A stretch of DNA of 64,000 bases from Fodinicola acaciae (GTDB lineage Bacteria; Actinomycetota; Actinomycetes; Mycobacteriales; HKI-0501): contig NZ_WOTN01000003.1 of the NCBI RefSeq assembly GCF_010993745.1, positions 310,001 to 374,000 of the forward strand, given 5' to 3'. Below are positions 25,819 through 38,534 of this stretch, piece by piece (positions within the stretch are counted from its first letter, which is position 1; the number at the start of each line of letters is the position of its first letter). The notes beneath the pieces were generated by a model, which was not told where the DNA came from, did no database searches, and saw nothing but the letters and a program-made list of their open reading frames with translations. The translations under genes and the position numbers were made by a program.

Positions 25819-25847
25819 CGTTGAACAGGTTATGGAGGCGATCACGG

Positions 25848-26687
25848 ATGGGTCGTACGGCCAAGGTCAACGGCATCACGCTGCATTACGAGAAGGCGGG
25901 CAGCGGTCCGACGATGGTGCTGCTGCACGGCTGGCCACAGAACAGCCACTGCTGGCGGCGGGTGATCGGACCACTGAGCGAGACGCACACGGTGATCGCG
26001 CCGGACCTGCGCGGCTATGGGCTGAGCGACAAAGCACCGACCGGCTATGACAAGCGTACGATGGCCGCCGACATTCGCGCGCTGGTAAGGGAAATCACCG
26101 ACGACTCCGCCATCACGCTGGTCGGCCACGACCGCGGCGCGCGCGTGGCACACCGATATGCCTTGGACAACCCGGAAAACGTCGCCAGGCTTGTCGTACT
26201 GGACATCGTGCCGAGTCGCGAGGCCTGGCGCGGCGTCGACAGGCAAACCGGGCTGACCGCGGTGCCCTGGCACTGGCAGTTCCACCTGCAGCGCGACCTG
26301 CCGGAGCTGCTGGTCGGCCAGAACATCCGCGGTTATCTGGAGTATTTCTTCGAACGCTGGACCCACCAACGCGCCGGCCTCGACCCCGCGGCCGTCGACG
26401 AATACGTACGCGCGTTCTCACGGCCCGGCGCACTGCGTGCCGGTTTCGACGACTATCGAGCGTCTTTCCCGTACGACGACGACCTCGACAACGCCGACTT
26501 CGCCGCCGGCAAACGCCTGACCATGCCGACACTGGCCCTCTGGGGCGACACCGGCATCCCGTCGCAACTCGACGTCCTGGACGCCTGGCGCCCGTACGCC
26601 AAAGACCTCCGCGGCGAACCCATCCCCAACTGCGGCCACTTCATCCCCGAAGAGGCCCCCGAGGCGCTGCTCACCTTCCTGAGGTGA
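25848..26687 (+). CDS. Alpha/beta hydrolase (haloacetate dehalogenase / epoxide hydrolase-like)
   Basis: 279 aa from ATG 25848, with GGAGG 9 bases upstream. It is an alpha/beta hydrolase with oxyanion motif LLHGWPQNSHCWRRV, a DLRGYGLSDKAPTGYDKRTM strand, nucleophile elbow VGHDRGARVAHRYALD (Asp nucleophile, not Ser), and NCGHFIPEEAPEALL with the catalytic His. The Asp nucleophile and the RGYGDS-like segment place it with soluble epoxide hydrolases and fluoro/haloacetate dehalogenases; HWQFHLQRDLPELLV resembles the latter's lid. The exact substrate is uncertain. It shares an operator with the divergent CGNR gene. Confidence 0.88.
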   Translation: MGRTAKVNGITLHYEKAGSGPTMVLLHGWPQNSHCWRRVIGPLSETHTVIAPDLRGYGLSDKAPTGYDKRTMAADIRALVREITDDSAITLVGHDRGARVAHRYALDNPENVARLVVLDIVPSREAWRGVDRQTGLTAVPWHWQFHLQRDLPELLVGQNIRGYLEYFFERWTHQRAGLDPAAVDEYVRAFSRPGALRAGFDDYRASFPYDDDLDNADFAAGKRLTMPTLALWGDTGIPSQLDVLDAWRPYAKDLRGEPIPNCGHFIPEEAPEALLTFLR

Positions 26688-26691
26688 AAAT

Positions 26692-26741
26692 GCCGCGACG
26701 CCTCGTTACTGGCGGACCTGCCAGTAACGAGGCGCCGCGGC
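26692..26741. terminator. Bidirectional terminator between hydrolase and glgP
   Basis: CGCCTCGTTACTGGC (26699-26713) pairs perfectly with GCCAGTAACGAGGCG (26720-26734) over a 6-base loop. GCCGCG and CCGCGGC extend the stem outward past a bulge. It lies 4 bp after the hydrolase stop and 2 bp before the glgP end. Confidence 0.8.
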
Positions 26742-26743
26742 AG

Positions 26744-29272
26744 TCAGGACGCGAGGACGACCAGGCCCGGCTCGGAGGACGACGACAGGAGCTCGTGCCG
26801 CGGCAGCACGCGTACGGTGTAGCCGAAAGCACCGGCGCGCTGCAGCGGCACGTCACCCTCGAACAACTCGAACTCGCCGCCGTTGTCCGAGTGCGTCATG
26901 TCGACGCACATCACGTCGTGCAGCTCCTCCGTCGCGTCGACCCGGCCGTAACACGCCTGTACGGTCACGTCCGACGGCGACAGCGACCCGAGCACGATCT
27001 CGGCACGCAGGTGCAGCGAGGCCCCCAGCTCCGGCGTGTCACCGATGCCGGACGCGTCGACGTGCGCCACGCGTACGGAGTCCCAGCCGCCGCGGATCCG
27101 CGCATACCAGGCGGCCAGCTCGCGAGCGCCGTCGTACGAGCCGCCGAGCCGCCGAGCGGACACGGCGGCCGGGGCGTACAGCTCCTCGACATAGTCGCGC
27201 ACCATCCGCGTCGCCTGCACCAGCGGCCCGAGCGACTTGAGCGTGTGGCGGACCATGTCGATCCAGCTCTTCGGCACGCCGTCGGCCGCGCGGTCGTAGA
27301 AGCGCGCGCGTACGTGCTGCTCGACCAGCTCGTAGAAGGCGGCGGCCTCCAGGTCGTCGCGGCGGTCCGGGTCGGTGACGCCGTCGGCGGTCGGGATGGC
27401 CCAACCGTTGCCGCCGTCGTACATCTCGTCCCACCAGCCGTCCCGGATGGACAGGTTCAGGCCGCCGTTCAGCGCGGCCTTCATGCCGGACGTGCCACAG
27501 GCCTCCAACGGCCGCAGCGGGTTGTTCAGCCACACGTCACAACCGGCGTAAAGGAACTGCGCCATGCCGATGTCGTAGTCCGGCAGGAACACGATCCGAT
27601 GCCGTACGGCCGGGTCGTCGGCGAACTGCACCATCTGCTGGATCAGGTGCTTGCCACCCTCGTCGGCCGGATGCGACTTGCCGGCGATGACGATCTGGAT
27701 CGGTCGCTCCGGGTCGGTCAGCAGCGCACGCAGCCGCTCCGGGTCGCGCAGCATCATGGTGAGCCGCTTGTACGACGGCACCCGCCGCGCGAAGCCGATG
27801 GTCAGGATGTCCGGATCGAAGACGTTCTGGACCCACCCCAGCTCCGCCTCGGTGTGACCGCGGTGCAGCATCGACAGCCGTACGCGCCGGCGCACCTCGT
27901 CCACCAGCCGCGACCGCAGCTCGCGACGGATGCTCCACAGCTGGTCGCCCGGCAGGTCGCCGACGACCTCCCAGGTGGAGTCCGGACCGACGCCGAGCAG
28001 GCCGGTGATCTCGCGCGCGACCCACGACGGCGCGTGTACGCCGTTGGTCACCGAGCTGATCGGCACGTCGACCGACCCGAACCCCGGCCACAGGCCGGCG
28101 AACATCTCCCGCGACACGTGACCGTGCAGCTTCGACACGCCGTTGGCGCGCTGGCCCAGCCGCAGGCCCATGTGCGCCATGTTGAAGACGCCGGGGTCGT
28201 CCTCGGCGCCGAGCGCCAGCACGCGGTCCACCGGCACGCCAGGAGCCTCGTTGTCGCCGCCGAACGTGTGCTCGATCAACGCGCGCGGAAAGCGGTCGAT
28301 GCCGGCCGGAACCGGCGTGTGTGTGGTGAAGACCGTGCCGGCGCGTACGGCCTGCAGCGCCTCGTCGAAGGACAGTCCGGCACCTGCGACCAGCTCGCGG
28401 ATCCGCTCCAGGCCCTGGAAGCCGGCGTGGCCCTCGTTGGTGTGGTAGACCTCCGGCTCGGCCGCGCCGGTCAGCTTGCAGTACGCGCGTACGGCCCGGA
28501 CGCCGCCGATGCCCAGCAGCAGCTCCTGCCGCAGCCGGTGCTCGGCGCCACCGCCGTACAACCGGTCGGTGATGGCACGGATCTCCGGGTCGTTGGACTC
28601 GATGTCGGCGTCCATCAGCAGCAGCGGTACGCGGCCGACCTGTGCCTGCCAGATCTGCGCGCCGAGCGTCTTGCCGTCCGGCAGGCCGACGGTGATCTCC
28701 AGCGGCGACCCGTCCGCGTCGCGCAGCAGCGCCAGCGGCAGGCCGTTGGGGTCGAGCGAGGGATAGTGCTCCTCCTGCCAGCCGTCCGGCGACAGGGACT
28801 GCGAGAAGTAGCCGGCGTGGTAGAGCAGGCCGACGCCGAGGATCGGTACGCCGAGGTCGCTGGCGGCCTTGAGGTGGTCGCCGGCCAGGATGCCGAGGCC
28901 GCCGGAGTACTGCGGCAGCACCTCGGTGATGCCGAACTCCGGCGAGAAGTACGCGATCTGCCGCGGAGCGTCGGTCAGCGACTGATACCAGCGCGGCTCG
29001 CTCAGATAGCGCGCCAGGTCGGCGTGTACGCCGCCCAGCTGCGCCAGGAAGGCCGGGTCGCGGGCCAGCTCGTCCAGCCGCTCGGCGCTCACCTCACCCA
29101 GCAGCCGGACCGGGTCGCCGTCGACGGCCCGCCACAGCTGCGGGTCGACGGCGGCGAACAGGTCGGTGGTCTCGGTGTGCCAGGCCCAGCGCAGGTTCAT
29201 CACCAGCTCGGACAGCGGTGCGAGCGGCGCCGGCAGAGAGGCACGGACGGTGAATCGGCGTAGTGCTTTCAC
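26744..29272 (-). CDS. glgP: Alpha-glucan (glycogen) phosphorylase
   Basis: 842 aa if started at GTG 29272 (VKALRRFTVRASLPAPLAPL), where family similarity begins; the frame is open to 29437 but that part looks non-coding. It belongs to the actinobacterial/archaeal-type alpha-glucan phosphorylases (DUF3417 N-terminal domain LAPLSELVMNLRWAWH). Key stretches are AYFSPEFGITEVLPQYSGGLGILAGDHLKAASDLG, HTNEGHAGF, TTHTPVPAGIDRF, ARRVPSYKR and the pyridoxal-phosphate lysine region PLEACGTSGMKAALNGGLNLS. It releases alpha-glucose-1-phosphate from alpha-1,4-glucan ends with phosphate. It is divergent from glgE over 230 bp, so degradation and synthesis are read from one intergenic region. In such actinobacteria it can also act on GlgE-made glucan. 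Confidence 0.95.
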   Translation of the reverse strand: MKALRRFTVRASLPAPLAPLSELVMNLRWAWHTETTDLFAAVDPQLWRAVDGDPVRLLGEVSAERLDELARDPAFLAQLGGVHADLARYLSEPRWYQSLTDAPRQIAYFSPEFGITEVLPQYSGGLGILAGDHLKAASDLGVPILGVGLLYHAGYFSQSLSPDGWQEEHYPSLDPNGLPLALLRDADGSPLEITVGLPDGKTLGAQIWQAQVGRVPLLLMDADIESNDPEIRAITDRLYGGGAEHRLRQELLLGIGGVRAVRAYCKLTGAAEPEVYHTNEGHAGFQGLERIRELVAGAGLSFDEALQAVRAGTVFTTHTPVPAGIDRFPRALIEHTFGGDNEAPGVPVDRVLALGAEDDPGVFNMAHMGLRLGQRANGVSKLHGHVSREMFAGLWPGFGSVDVPISSVTNGVHAPSWVAREITGLLGVGPDSTWEVVGDLPGDQLWSIRRELRSRLVDEVRRRVRLSMLHRGHTEAELGWVQNVFDPDILTIGFARRVPSYKRLTMMLRDPERLRALLTDPERPIQIVIAGKSHPADEGGKHLIQQMVQFADDPAVRHRIVFLPDYDIGMAQFLYAGCDVWLNNPLRPLEACGTSGMKAALNGGLNLSIRDGWWDEMYDGGNGWAIPTADGVTDPDRRDDLEAAAFYELVEQHVRARFYDRAADGVPKSWIDMVRHTLKSLGPLVQATRMVRDYVEELYAPAAVSARRLGGSYDGARELAAWYARIRGGWDSVRVAHVDASGIGDTPELGASLHLRAEIVLGSLSPSDVTVQACYGRVDATEELHDVMCVDMTHSDNGGEFELFEGDVPLQRAGAFGYTVRVLPRHELLSSSSEPGLVVLAS

Positions 29273-29502
29273 GCCGGCGAAGATACCGAGAGCGACAAGC
29301 GGTCCGGTCACTGACCGGTCGACTGTCCAGATTTGTCCGTACGAGATCATCGCGCGATGCGAGGTCACGCACGCCGGGTTACCATCGAAGTTGTTCTTGA
29401 TCGACCAAGGAATCCCGGCGTCCGGGAGCGCCGCCACGGACAGGTCGAACAGGTGGTGTCTGCTTCCAGGCCGACGTTGGCATACAGCTACGGTGGCGTG
29501 CG

Positions 29503-31506
29503 ATGAGCGGACGAATTCCCATCGAAGACATCTCCCCCTCCGTCGCGTGCGGCCGTTACCCCGCGCGCGCGGTGGTCGGTGAGTACGTACCCGTCGCCGC
29601 GACCGTCTACCGCGAGGGTCACGACGCCGTCGGCGCCAACGTCGTCTGGAAGGGCCCGGACGGCCGGCGCAGACGGTTCGTCCGGATGGAGCAGGGGCCG
29701 GCCTGGACCTCGCGCTGGTACGCCGGCGTGATTCCGGACGAACCCGGCAGGTGGACCTTCGCGATCGAGGCGTGGTCGGACCCGTACGCGACCTGGCGGC
29801 ACGCCGTCGAGGTCAAGATGGAGGCCGGCCAGGGATCCATCGAGCTGGCCAACGACCTGGCCGAGGGCGTGTCGCTGATGCAGCGTGCGTCGCAGAGCAT
29901 CATCCGGATCGGCGGTGACCTGGCACGCGACCACCGCGGCGCGCTGGCCGACGCGGCGCGCTCGCTGGCCGACACCTCGCTGTCGCTGGAACAGCGGGTC
30001 AAGCAGGCGCTCGACCTCGGTCCGCTGCTGCACGAGATCCCGTTGCGCGAGCTGATCACGCGGTCGGCCACGCACACCATCTGGGTCGACCGGCAGCGCG
30101 CGCTCTACGGCTCCTGGTACGAGTTCTTCCCCCGCTCCGAGGGCGCGCTCGTGCCCGACCCGACGCATCCGGAGTCCATCCAGACGCCGGTGCACGGCAC
30201 GCTGCGTACGGCCGCCGAGCGGCTGCCGGCGATCGCCGACATGGGTTTCGACGTGGTCTACCTGCCGCCGATCCATCCGATCGGCGAGGTCAACCGCAAG
30301 GGACCCAACAACACGCTGCACGCCGGCCCCGACGACGTCGGCTCGCCGTGGGCCATCGGCTCCAAGGACGGCGGCCACGACGCGATCCATCCGCGGCTGG
30401 GCACGTTCGACGACTTCGACGCCTTCGTCGCGCGTACGCACGAGCTCGGCATGGAGGTCGCGCTCGACCTGGCGCTGCAGTGCGCGCCGGACCATCCGTG
30501 GGTCACCGAGCACCCACAGTGGTTCACCACCAAGGCCGACGGCACCATCGCGTACGCGGAGAACCCGCCGAAGAAATACCAGGACATCTATCCGCTCAAC
30601 TTCGACAACGACCCGGACGGCATCTACCAGGCGGTGCTTGCCGTCGTACGCAAATGGATCTCGCACGGGGTGAAGATCTTCCGGGTCGACAACCCGCATA
30701 CCAAGCCGGTCAACTTCTGGCACTGGCTGATCGCCGAGGTCAAGTCGACCGACCCGGACGTGCTGTTCCTGGCCGAGGCGTTCACCAGGTCGGCGATGAT
30801 GCACGGCCTGGCCAAGATCGGCTTCACCCAGTCCTACACCTACTTCACCTGGCGCACCGGCAAACAGGAGCTCATCGACTACGCCAACGAGCTGGTCGCC
30901 GCCGCCGACTACATGCGGCCCAACTTTTTCGTCAACACGCCGGACATCTTGCACGATTCACTGCAATACGGCGGCCCGCCGATGTTTAAGATCCGCGCCG
31001 TGCTGGGAAGTCTGCTGTCACCGAGCTGGGGGGTCTACTCCGGCTACGAGCTCTACGAGCACGTGGCCGTACGACCCGGCAGCGAGGAATACCTGGACAG
31101 CGAGAAATACCAGCTGCGGCCACGGGACTGGGCGCGTGCCGCGGCCGAACACCGTACGCTCGCGCCATACCTGAAGATCCTCAACGAGTTCCGGCGTGAG
31201 CATCCGGCGACGCACTGGTTGCGGAACCTGCGTTTCCACCAGATCGACAACGATGTCATCATGTGTTGGTCCAAAGTGGACCATGCCACCGGTGACACCG
31301 TCCTGGTCGTGGTTTCGTTGGATCCGCACGATGTCCAGTGGGGGAACACCGCTCTGGACATGCCCGCGCTCGGCCTCGACTGGAATGACCGCTTCCGGGT
31401 CGTGGACCGGGTGACCGGCGCGGAGTACGACTGGGGGCAGTTCAACGCCGTCCGCCTCGACCCGCACGACCAACCGGCACATCTTTTCGCCGTGCACAAG
31501 TACTGA
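29503..31506 (+). CDS. glgE: Alpha-1,4-glucan:maltose-1-phosphate maltosyltransferase
   Basis: 667 aa of GH13_3. An N-terminal beta-sandwich ([36 protein letters not shown]) is followed by the TIM barrel. [20 protein letters not shown] is the GlgE-specific region [15 protein letters not shown] carries the nucleophile Asp396 and [11 protein letters not shown] the acid Glu425, close to Asp394 and Glu423 of the studied Streptomyces enzyme. GlgE transfers maltosyl units from maltose-1-phosphate to alpha-1,4-glucan. It opens the glgE-treS-mak-glgB cluster, whose genes supply its donor and branch its product. Confidence 0.97.
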   Translation: MSGRIPIEDISPSVACGRYPARAVVGEYVPVAATVYREGHDAVGANVVWKGPDGRRRRFVRMEQGPAWTSRWYAGVIPDEPGRWTFAIEAWSDPYATWRHAVEVKMEAGQGSIELANDLAEGVSLMQRASQSIIRIGGDLARDHRGALADAARSLADTSLSLEQRVKQALDLGPLLHEIPLRELITRSATHTIWVDRQRALYGSWYEFFPRSEGALVPDPTHPESIQTPVHGTLRTAAERLPAIADMGFDVVYLPPIHPIGEVNRKGPNNTLHAGPDDVGSPWAIGSKDGGHDAIHPRLGTFDDFDAFVARTHELGMEVALDLALQCAPDHPWVTEHPQWFTTKADGTIAYAENPPKKYQDIYPLNFDNDPDGIYQAVLAVVRKWISHGVKIFRVDNPHTKPVNFWHWLIAEVKSTDPDVLFLAEAFTRSAMMHGLAKIGFTQSYTYFTWRTGKQELIDYANELVAAADYMRPNFFVNTPDILHDSLQYGGPPMFKIRAVLGSLLSPSWGVYSGYELYEHVAVRPGSEEYLDSEKYQLRPRDWARAAAEHRTLAPYLKILNEFRREHPATHWLRNLRFHQIDNDVIMCWSKVDHATGDTVLVVVSLDPHDVQWGNTALDMPALGLDWNDRFRVVDRVTGAEYDWGQFNAVRLDPHDQPAHLFAVHKY

Positions 31507-31535
31507 CCCAAACTTCCCCGTACCCAGAGGTAAAA

Positions 31536-33422
31536 ATGAGCTCCATTCCAGCCGCGGTGTCCCCTCCGGCCGTCGTCGCCGAGGACTTAGCGGTCGATAC
31601 GCGGCCGGAGCAGGTGACCGAGCAGACCCAGCCCGATCACGTGGAGCACACCGGCGACGCGCAGATGCCGGACGGCACGTTGCTGGAGCCGTTGGCCGAG
31701 GACTTCGCGCACGCGCGGCCGGCCCGCGAGGAACCCGAGTGGTACAAGACCGCGGTGTTCTACGAGGTGCTGGTCCGCGCGTTCCGCGACTCCAACGGCG
31801 ACGGCACCGGCGACCTGCGCGGCCTGACCGAGCAGCTGGACTACCTGTCCTGGCTCGGCGTCGACTGCCTGTGGCTGCCGCCGTTCTACGCCTCGCCGCT
31901 GCGCGACGGCGGTTACGACATCAGCGACTTTCGTGCCGTGCTGCCGGAGTTTGGCACCGTCGACGACTTCGTCCGGCTGCTGGACGCGGCGCACAAGCGC
32001 GGCATCCGGATCATCACCGACCTGGTGATGAACCACACCTCCGACCAGCACCCGTGGTTCCAGGAGTCGCGCCGCGACCCGGAGGGCCCGTACGGCGACT
32101 TCTACATGTGGAACGACGACGACCAGAAATATCCGGAAGCGCGGATCATCTTCGTCGACACCGAAAGCTCCAACTGGACCTACGACCCGGTCCGCGGCCA
32201 GTTCTACTGGCACCGGTTCTTCAGCCACCAGCCGGATCTCAACTACGACAACCCCGACGTCTGCGACGCGATGATCGACGTCCTGCGCTTCTGGCTGGAC
32301 CTGGGCATCGACGGCTTCCGGCTGGACGCGGTGCCCTACCTGTACGCCAGGGAAGGCACCAACTGCGAGAACCTGCCGGAGACGCACACGTTTCTCAAGC
32401 GCTGCCGCAAAGTCGTCGAGGACGAGTATCCCGGCCGGGTGCTGCTGGCCGAGGCCAACCAGTGGCCGGCCGACGTCGTCGAGTACTTCGGCGACCCCAA
32501 CACCGGCGGCGACGAGTGCCACATGGCCTTCCACTTCCCTTTGATGCCACGGATCTTCATGGCCGTACGGCGGGAGAGCCGGTTCCCGATCTCGGAGATC
32601 CTGGCGCAGACACCGGACATCCCCTCGCGTGCCCAGTGGGGGATCTTCCTGCGCAACCACGACGAGCTGACGCTCGAGATGGTCACCGACGAAGAGCGCG
32701 ACTACATGTATGCCGAATACGCGACGGATCCGCGGATGCGCGCCAACGTCGGCATCCGGCGCCGGCTCGCGCCACTGCTCAACAACGACCGCAACCAGAT
32801 CGAGCTGTTCACCTCGTTGCTGCTTTCGCTGCCGGGGTCACCGATCCTGTACTACGGTGACGAGATCGGCATGGGAGACAACATCTGGCTCGGCGACCGC
32901 GACGCCGTGCGTACGCCAATGCAGTGGACGCCCGACCGCAACGCGGGTTTCTCCACCGCCGACCCGGGCCGGCTCTATCTGCCGCCGCTGATGGACACGC
33001 TCTACGGTTTCCAGTCGATCAACGTCGAGGCGCAGTCCAACGACACCTCCTCGCTGCTGCACTGGACCCGGCGGATGATCGAGGTCCGCAAGCAGCACCC
33101 CAGCTTCGGTCTCGGCACGTTCACCGACCTCGGCTCGTCCAACCCGTCGGTGCTCGCGTACGTGCGCGACTGGGAGGACAAGGTGCCGAGCGAGGACGGC
33201 ACCGTTATGGTCGAACACAGGGATCGGGTGGTCTGCGTGAGCAACCTGTCCCGATTCCCGCAACCGGTGCAGCTGGACCTGTCCGCGTATGCCGGCGAGG
33301 CGTTGCGCGAGCTCACCGGTGGCGCCCTGTTCCCGCGGATCGGCGACCTGCCGTATCTGCTGACCCTGCCGGGCCACGGTTTCTACTGGTTCCAGATCGT
33401 GCCGGCCGAGGACGAACTGTGA
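31536..33422 (+). CDS. treS: Trehalose synthase (maltose alpha-D-glucosyltransferase)
   Basis: 628 aa of GH13_16, interconverting trehalose and maltose. A 65-residue acidic, low-complexity N-terminal extension precedes the conserved start [20 protein letters not shown]. The nucleophile Asp264 is in [20 protein letters not shown], the acid/base Glu306 in [10 protein letters not shown], and Asp376 in [20 protein letters not shown]. It lies 29 bp after glgE, and its stop overlaps the maltokinase start by GTGA, so TreS and maltokinase are made together, as their products form a known complex in mycobacteria. No maltokinase fusion is present. Confidence 0.97.
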   Translation: MSSIPAAVSPPAVVAEDLAVDTRPEQVTEQTQPDHVEHTGDAQMPDGTLLEPLAEDFAHARPAREEPEWYKTAVFYEVLVRAFRDSNGDGTGDLRGLTEQLDYLSWLGVDCLWLPPFYASPLRDGGYDISDFRAVLPEFGTVDDFVRLLDAAHKRGIRIITDLVMNHTSDQHPWFQESRRDPEGPYGDFYMWNDDDQKYPEARIIFVDTESSNWTYDPVRGQFYWHRFFSHQPDLNYDNPDVCDAMIDVLRFWLDLGIDGFRLDAVPYLYAREGTNCENLPETHTFLKRCRKVVEDEYPGRVLLAEANQWPADVVEYFGDPNTGGDECHMAFHFPLMPRIFMAVRRESRFPISEILAQTPDIPSRAQWGIFLRNHDELTLEMVTDEERDYMYAEYATDPRMRANVGIRRRLAPLLNNDRNQIELFTSLLLSLPGSPILYYGDEIGMGDNIWLGDRDAVRTPMQWTPDRNAGFSTADPGRLYLPPLMDTLYGFQSINVEAQSNDTSSLLHWTRRMIEVRKQHPSFGLGTFTDLGSSNPSVLAYVRDWEDKVPSEDGTVMVEHRDRVVCVSNLSRFPQPVQLDLSAYAGEALRELTGGALFPRIGDLPYLLTLPGHGFYWFQIVPAEDEL

Positions 33423-34845
33423 CCGCTTCCGAACCGGCGAAAAACCCGTCCTCCGATCGTCTCTGCGACGATCTGGCCGAGCAGCTGGCCGGGCCACTGG
33501 CCGGCTGGCTGCCTGGACAACGCTGGTTCGGCAGCAAGGGCCAGAAAATCCTCGGCGTCCGGCCGGTCAGCGCGTACACGCTGCAGGACGCCGAGCCGCA
33601 GCTCGACCACGTGCTGGTCGCGGTGGACAGCCAGGACGGCGAGCAGCTCTACCAACTCCTGCTCGGCGTACGCCGAAACCTGCCGGAATACCTGGAACAC
33701 GGCCGGATCGGCTCGGTGCGGGGACCGCATGGCGAGGCGGTCGCGTACGACGCCGTGCTCGACCCCGACCTGGCCGGCCGGCTGGTCGAGCTGATGGCGG
33801 CCGGCGCGCACGCCGACGGCCTGTCCTTCGCCGCCGAGCCGGGCGTCGAGCTGGAAACCGGCCTGTCCAGCCGGCCGGTGACCGTCGAGCAGAGCAACAC
33901 CTCGCTGATCTTCGGCAACCTCTACATCCTCAAGCTGTTCCGCCGGATCACCGCCGGCCTGTCCGCCGACGTCGAGCTGCACCGCGCGTTGCGCGACATG
34001 GACAGCTCGCACATCGCGCGGCCGCTCGGCACGATTTCCGGACAGCTGGACGGAAAACCGGTCACCTACGGGATGTTGCAGGAGTTCCTGGACAACACCT
34101 CGGACGGCTGGGCGATGGCCGAGACCAGCATGCGCGACCTGATCGCCGAGGCCGACCTGCACGCCGACGAGGTCGGCGGCGACTTCGCGTCGGAGGCCTT
34201 CCGGCTCGGCGAGGCCGTCGCGTCCGTCCACCAGGATTTGGCGCGAGCGCTGGGATCCTCGCGGCTGGACCGGTCCGGACTGGAGCGTACGGTCCGGCTG
34301 ATGCACGAGAAACTGGACGCCGTCGCGCGGTCGGTCGAGGAGGTCGCGCAGTATGCCGAGTCGCTGCACCGCGCGTACGACGATCTGCTGGCGATCGAGC
34401 ATCCCGTCGCGGTGCAACGGATCCACGGCGACCTGCACCTCGGCCAGGTGCTGCGTACCGTCAACGGCTGGATCCTGATCGACTTCGAGGGCGAGCCGGC
34501 GCGGCCGCTGGCCGAGCGCAGCGCGTACATGTCGCCGCTGCAGGACGTGGCCGGCATGCTGCGGTCTTTCGACTACGCGGCACGGCATCTGCTGGTCGGC
34601 AACGACCCTGACCCGCAGCTGGACTATCGCGCCAACGAGTGGGCCAGCCGCAACCGCGGCGCGTTCTGCGACGGTTACGCGACAGTCGGCCCCGATCCGC
34701 GTGACCAGCCGGTTTTGTTGCGCGCGCTGGAGTTGGACAAGGCCGTCTACGAGGTCGCGTACGAGCACAACAACCGGCCGACCTGGCTGCCGATCCCGCT
34801 CGGCTCGGTGGCGCGGCTGGCCACCGAAGGAGCGGATCTGTCCCG

Positions 34846-34849
<4 letters not shown>
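33419..34849 (+). CDS. mak: Maltokinase (Pep2/Mak)
   Basis: 476 aa from GTG 33419, which has GAGGA upstream. It phosphorylates maltose at C1 with ATP to give the GlgE donor. The N-terminal cap carries [15 protein letters not shown], a hallmark of this family, with [15 protein letters not shown] in the middle. The aminoglycoside-phosphotransferase-like lobe has the catalytic loop [11 protein letters not shown] and metal-binding [16 protein letters not shown]. The end [19 protein letters not shown] is also typical. It overlaps both neighbours (GTGA with treS, ATGA with glgB). Confidence 0.96.
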
Positions 34850-37050
<2,201 letters not shown>

Positions 37051-37284
37051 ATGAGCAGCAGTCACTCACCGGTTGGACAGACCGGCGTACTCACGTTGGG
37101 GACGCGCGGAGCCGACGGGGCCGGTGAGGTGCTGGTGCGGATCCGCGGCGGCACCGAGACGTTCATCGCTTGGTCGGACGAGCCCTTGCCAAAGGGTGTA
37201 AGAGTCTTAGTTGTCGAATCACGCGGAGCTCGGACGGTTCACGTGGTGGAGTGGTCCCCACACGATCCGAGCGAGGTGGTTTAG
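37051..37284 (+). CDS. Small NfeD-like OB-fold protein
   Basis: 77 aa starting immediately after the glgB stop. The sequence GVLTLGTRGADGAGEVLVRI, then FIAWSDEPLPKGVRVLVVES and VHVVEW, matches the C-terminal OB-fold of NfeD proteins (G..G-.a-v---G--w.A......i.kG..V.Vv...G..l.V) without the membrane part. Free OB-fold NfeD partners commonly sit next to SPFH/flotillin genes, as here, 17 bp upstream of one. Family call from pattern only. Confidence 0.65.
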   Translation: MSSSHSPVGQTGVLTLGTRGADGAGEVLVRIRGGTETFIAWSDEPLPKGVRVLVVESRGARTVHVVEWSPHDPSEVV

Positions 37285-37301
37285 AGAGAAGGTCGACACA
37301 G

Positions 37302-38426
37302 ATGTTCGGCTATCACGTTCCTCGGCCAGACCAGGCAATGTTGATATCCGGCGGCCGCAGCCGGCGCTCCGGCACCCCGTTTCGGGTGGTGACCGGTCAC
37401 GGCGCCTTCGCGATGCCGATGTTCCGTAAGGTTCGCTATCTGACGCTTTCCATGAACGAGGCGGAAATCACCGAGAACTGCGTGACCAAGCAGGGCATCA
37501 TCCTGCAGGTCCGCGCGGTGATCGCCTTCAAGGTCGGCAACGACGACGAGAGCATCGTCAACGCCGCGCAGCGTTTCCTGTCCGACCAGGACCAGATGTC
37601 GGTGCTGACCGGCCGGATTTTCGCCGGTCACCTGCGGTCGATCGTCGGCTCGATGACCGTCGAGGAGATCATCCGCGAGCGCCAGCGCCTGGCCACCGAG
37701 GTGCTGGACGGATCGACCGCGGAGATGGCGAAGATCGGCCTCACCGTCGACTCGCTGCAGATCCGTTCGATCGACGACATGAAGCTCGGCTACATCGCCG
37801 CGATGGCCGCGCCGCACAACGCCGCGATCCAGCAGCAGGCCAAGATCGCGCAGGCGCAGGCCAACCAGCTGGCCGCCGAGGCTGAGCAGGAGGCGCAGCG
37901 TAAGCAGGCCGAGTACGCGCGGCAGACCGCGATCCTGCAGGCGCAGTACAAGGCCGAGATCGACCGCGCGCAGGCCGAGTCGGCGCAGGCCGGCCCGCTC
38001 GCGCAGGCACAGGCGCAGCGCGAGGTGCTGTCCATGCAGACCGAGCTGGCCGAGCGCGCCGCCGAGCTGCGCCAGCAGCAGCTGGTCGCCGAGGTGGTCA
38101 AGCCGGCGGAGGCCGACGCCGAGCGCGTACGCATCCTGGCTCAGGCCGAGGCCGAGCGGATCCGCATCCAGGCCGAGGCGGCCGCGTCCAACAACCGGGT
38201 GGCGCTCGACCGGATGCTGATCGACCAGCTGCCGGCGCTCGTACGCGAGGCCGCCGGTGGCCTCGCCAACGCGAACATCAACGTACTCAACGGATCCGAC
38301 GGGCTGAGCGAGATCGCCGCCGGCCTGGTCGGTCAGGGCCTGGCCATCCTGGAGTCGGTCAAGAACGGCCTGCCCGCCGCCAAGGAGACGACCCGCAACC
38401 TGGAAGCCGTCAAAGAACAGCAGTGA
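37302..38426 (+). CDS. SPFH / band-7 (flotillin-like) protein
   Basis: 374 aa. The SPFH domain covers residues about 5-170 (FGYHVPRPDQAMLISGGRSR, ITENCVTKQGIILQVRAVIA, FLSDQDQMSVLTGRIFAGHL, VGSMTVEEIIRERQRLATEV). It is followed by a long Ala/Gln/Glu-rich coiled coil (residues about 185-315, QAKIAQAQANQLAAEAEQEA) and a C-terminal hydrophobic oligomerisation segment (LSEIAAGLVGQGLAILESV). Flotillins scaffold membrane microdomains. No strong N-terminal membrane span is seen, so attachment would be peripheral. AGAGAAGG precedes the ATG. The location behind glgB and an NfeD-like gene suggests co-transcription with the GlgE operon. Confidence 0.9.
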   Translation: MFGYHVPRPDQAMLISGGRSRRSGTPFRVVTGHGAFAMPMFRKVRYLTLSMNEAEITENCVTKQGIILQVRAVIAFKVGNDDESIVNAAQRFLSDQDQMSVLTGRIFAGHLRSIVGSMTVEEIIRERQRLATEVLDGSTAEMAKIGLTVDSLQIRSIDDMKLGYIAAMAAPHNAAIQQQAKIAQAQANQLAAEAEQEAQRKQAEYARQTAILQAQYKAEIDRAQAESAQAGPLAQAQAQREVLSMQTELAERAAELRQQQLVAEVVKPAEADAERVRILAQAEAERIRIQAEAAASNNRVALDRMLIDQLPALVREAAGGLANANINVLNGSDGLSEIAAGLVGQGLAILESVKNGLPAAKETTRNLEAVKEQQ

Positions 38427-38442
38427 CCCGTGTGCATCCCTT

Positions 38443-38508
38443 TTCGCGAACTTGACGTTTTGGTGGTCGACACGCCGGTAACGACCACCAAAACGTCGAG
38501 TTCGCGAA
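38443..38508. terminator. Very long (27-bp) inverted repeat terminator
   Basis: TTCGCGAACTTGACGTTTTG... (38443-38469) and its complement (38482-38508) pair over 27 bp with one mismatch around a 12-base loop. It separates the convergent SPFH and MFS genes, 17 and 27 bp from their stops, and would end transcription both ways. The length is unusual for a simple terminator. Confidence 0.8.
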
Positions 38509-38534
38509 CTAGGCGGTTGCCGATATCAAAGGGT

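Noticed and set aside
26684-29263. 859-codon plus-strand frame
   Set aside because: Antisense to glgP; a product of high GC and rare stops on the complementary strand.
29273-29502. N-terminal extension of glgP to 29437
   Set aside because: Family similarity begins at VKALRRFTVRA; the extension has non-coding composition and occupies the divergent promoter region with glgE.
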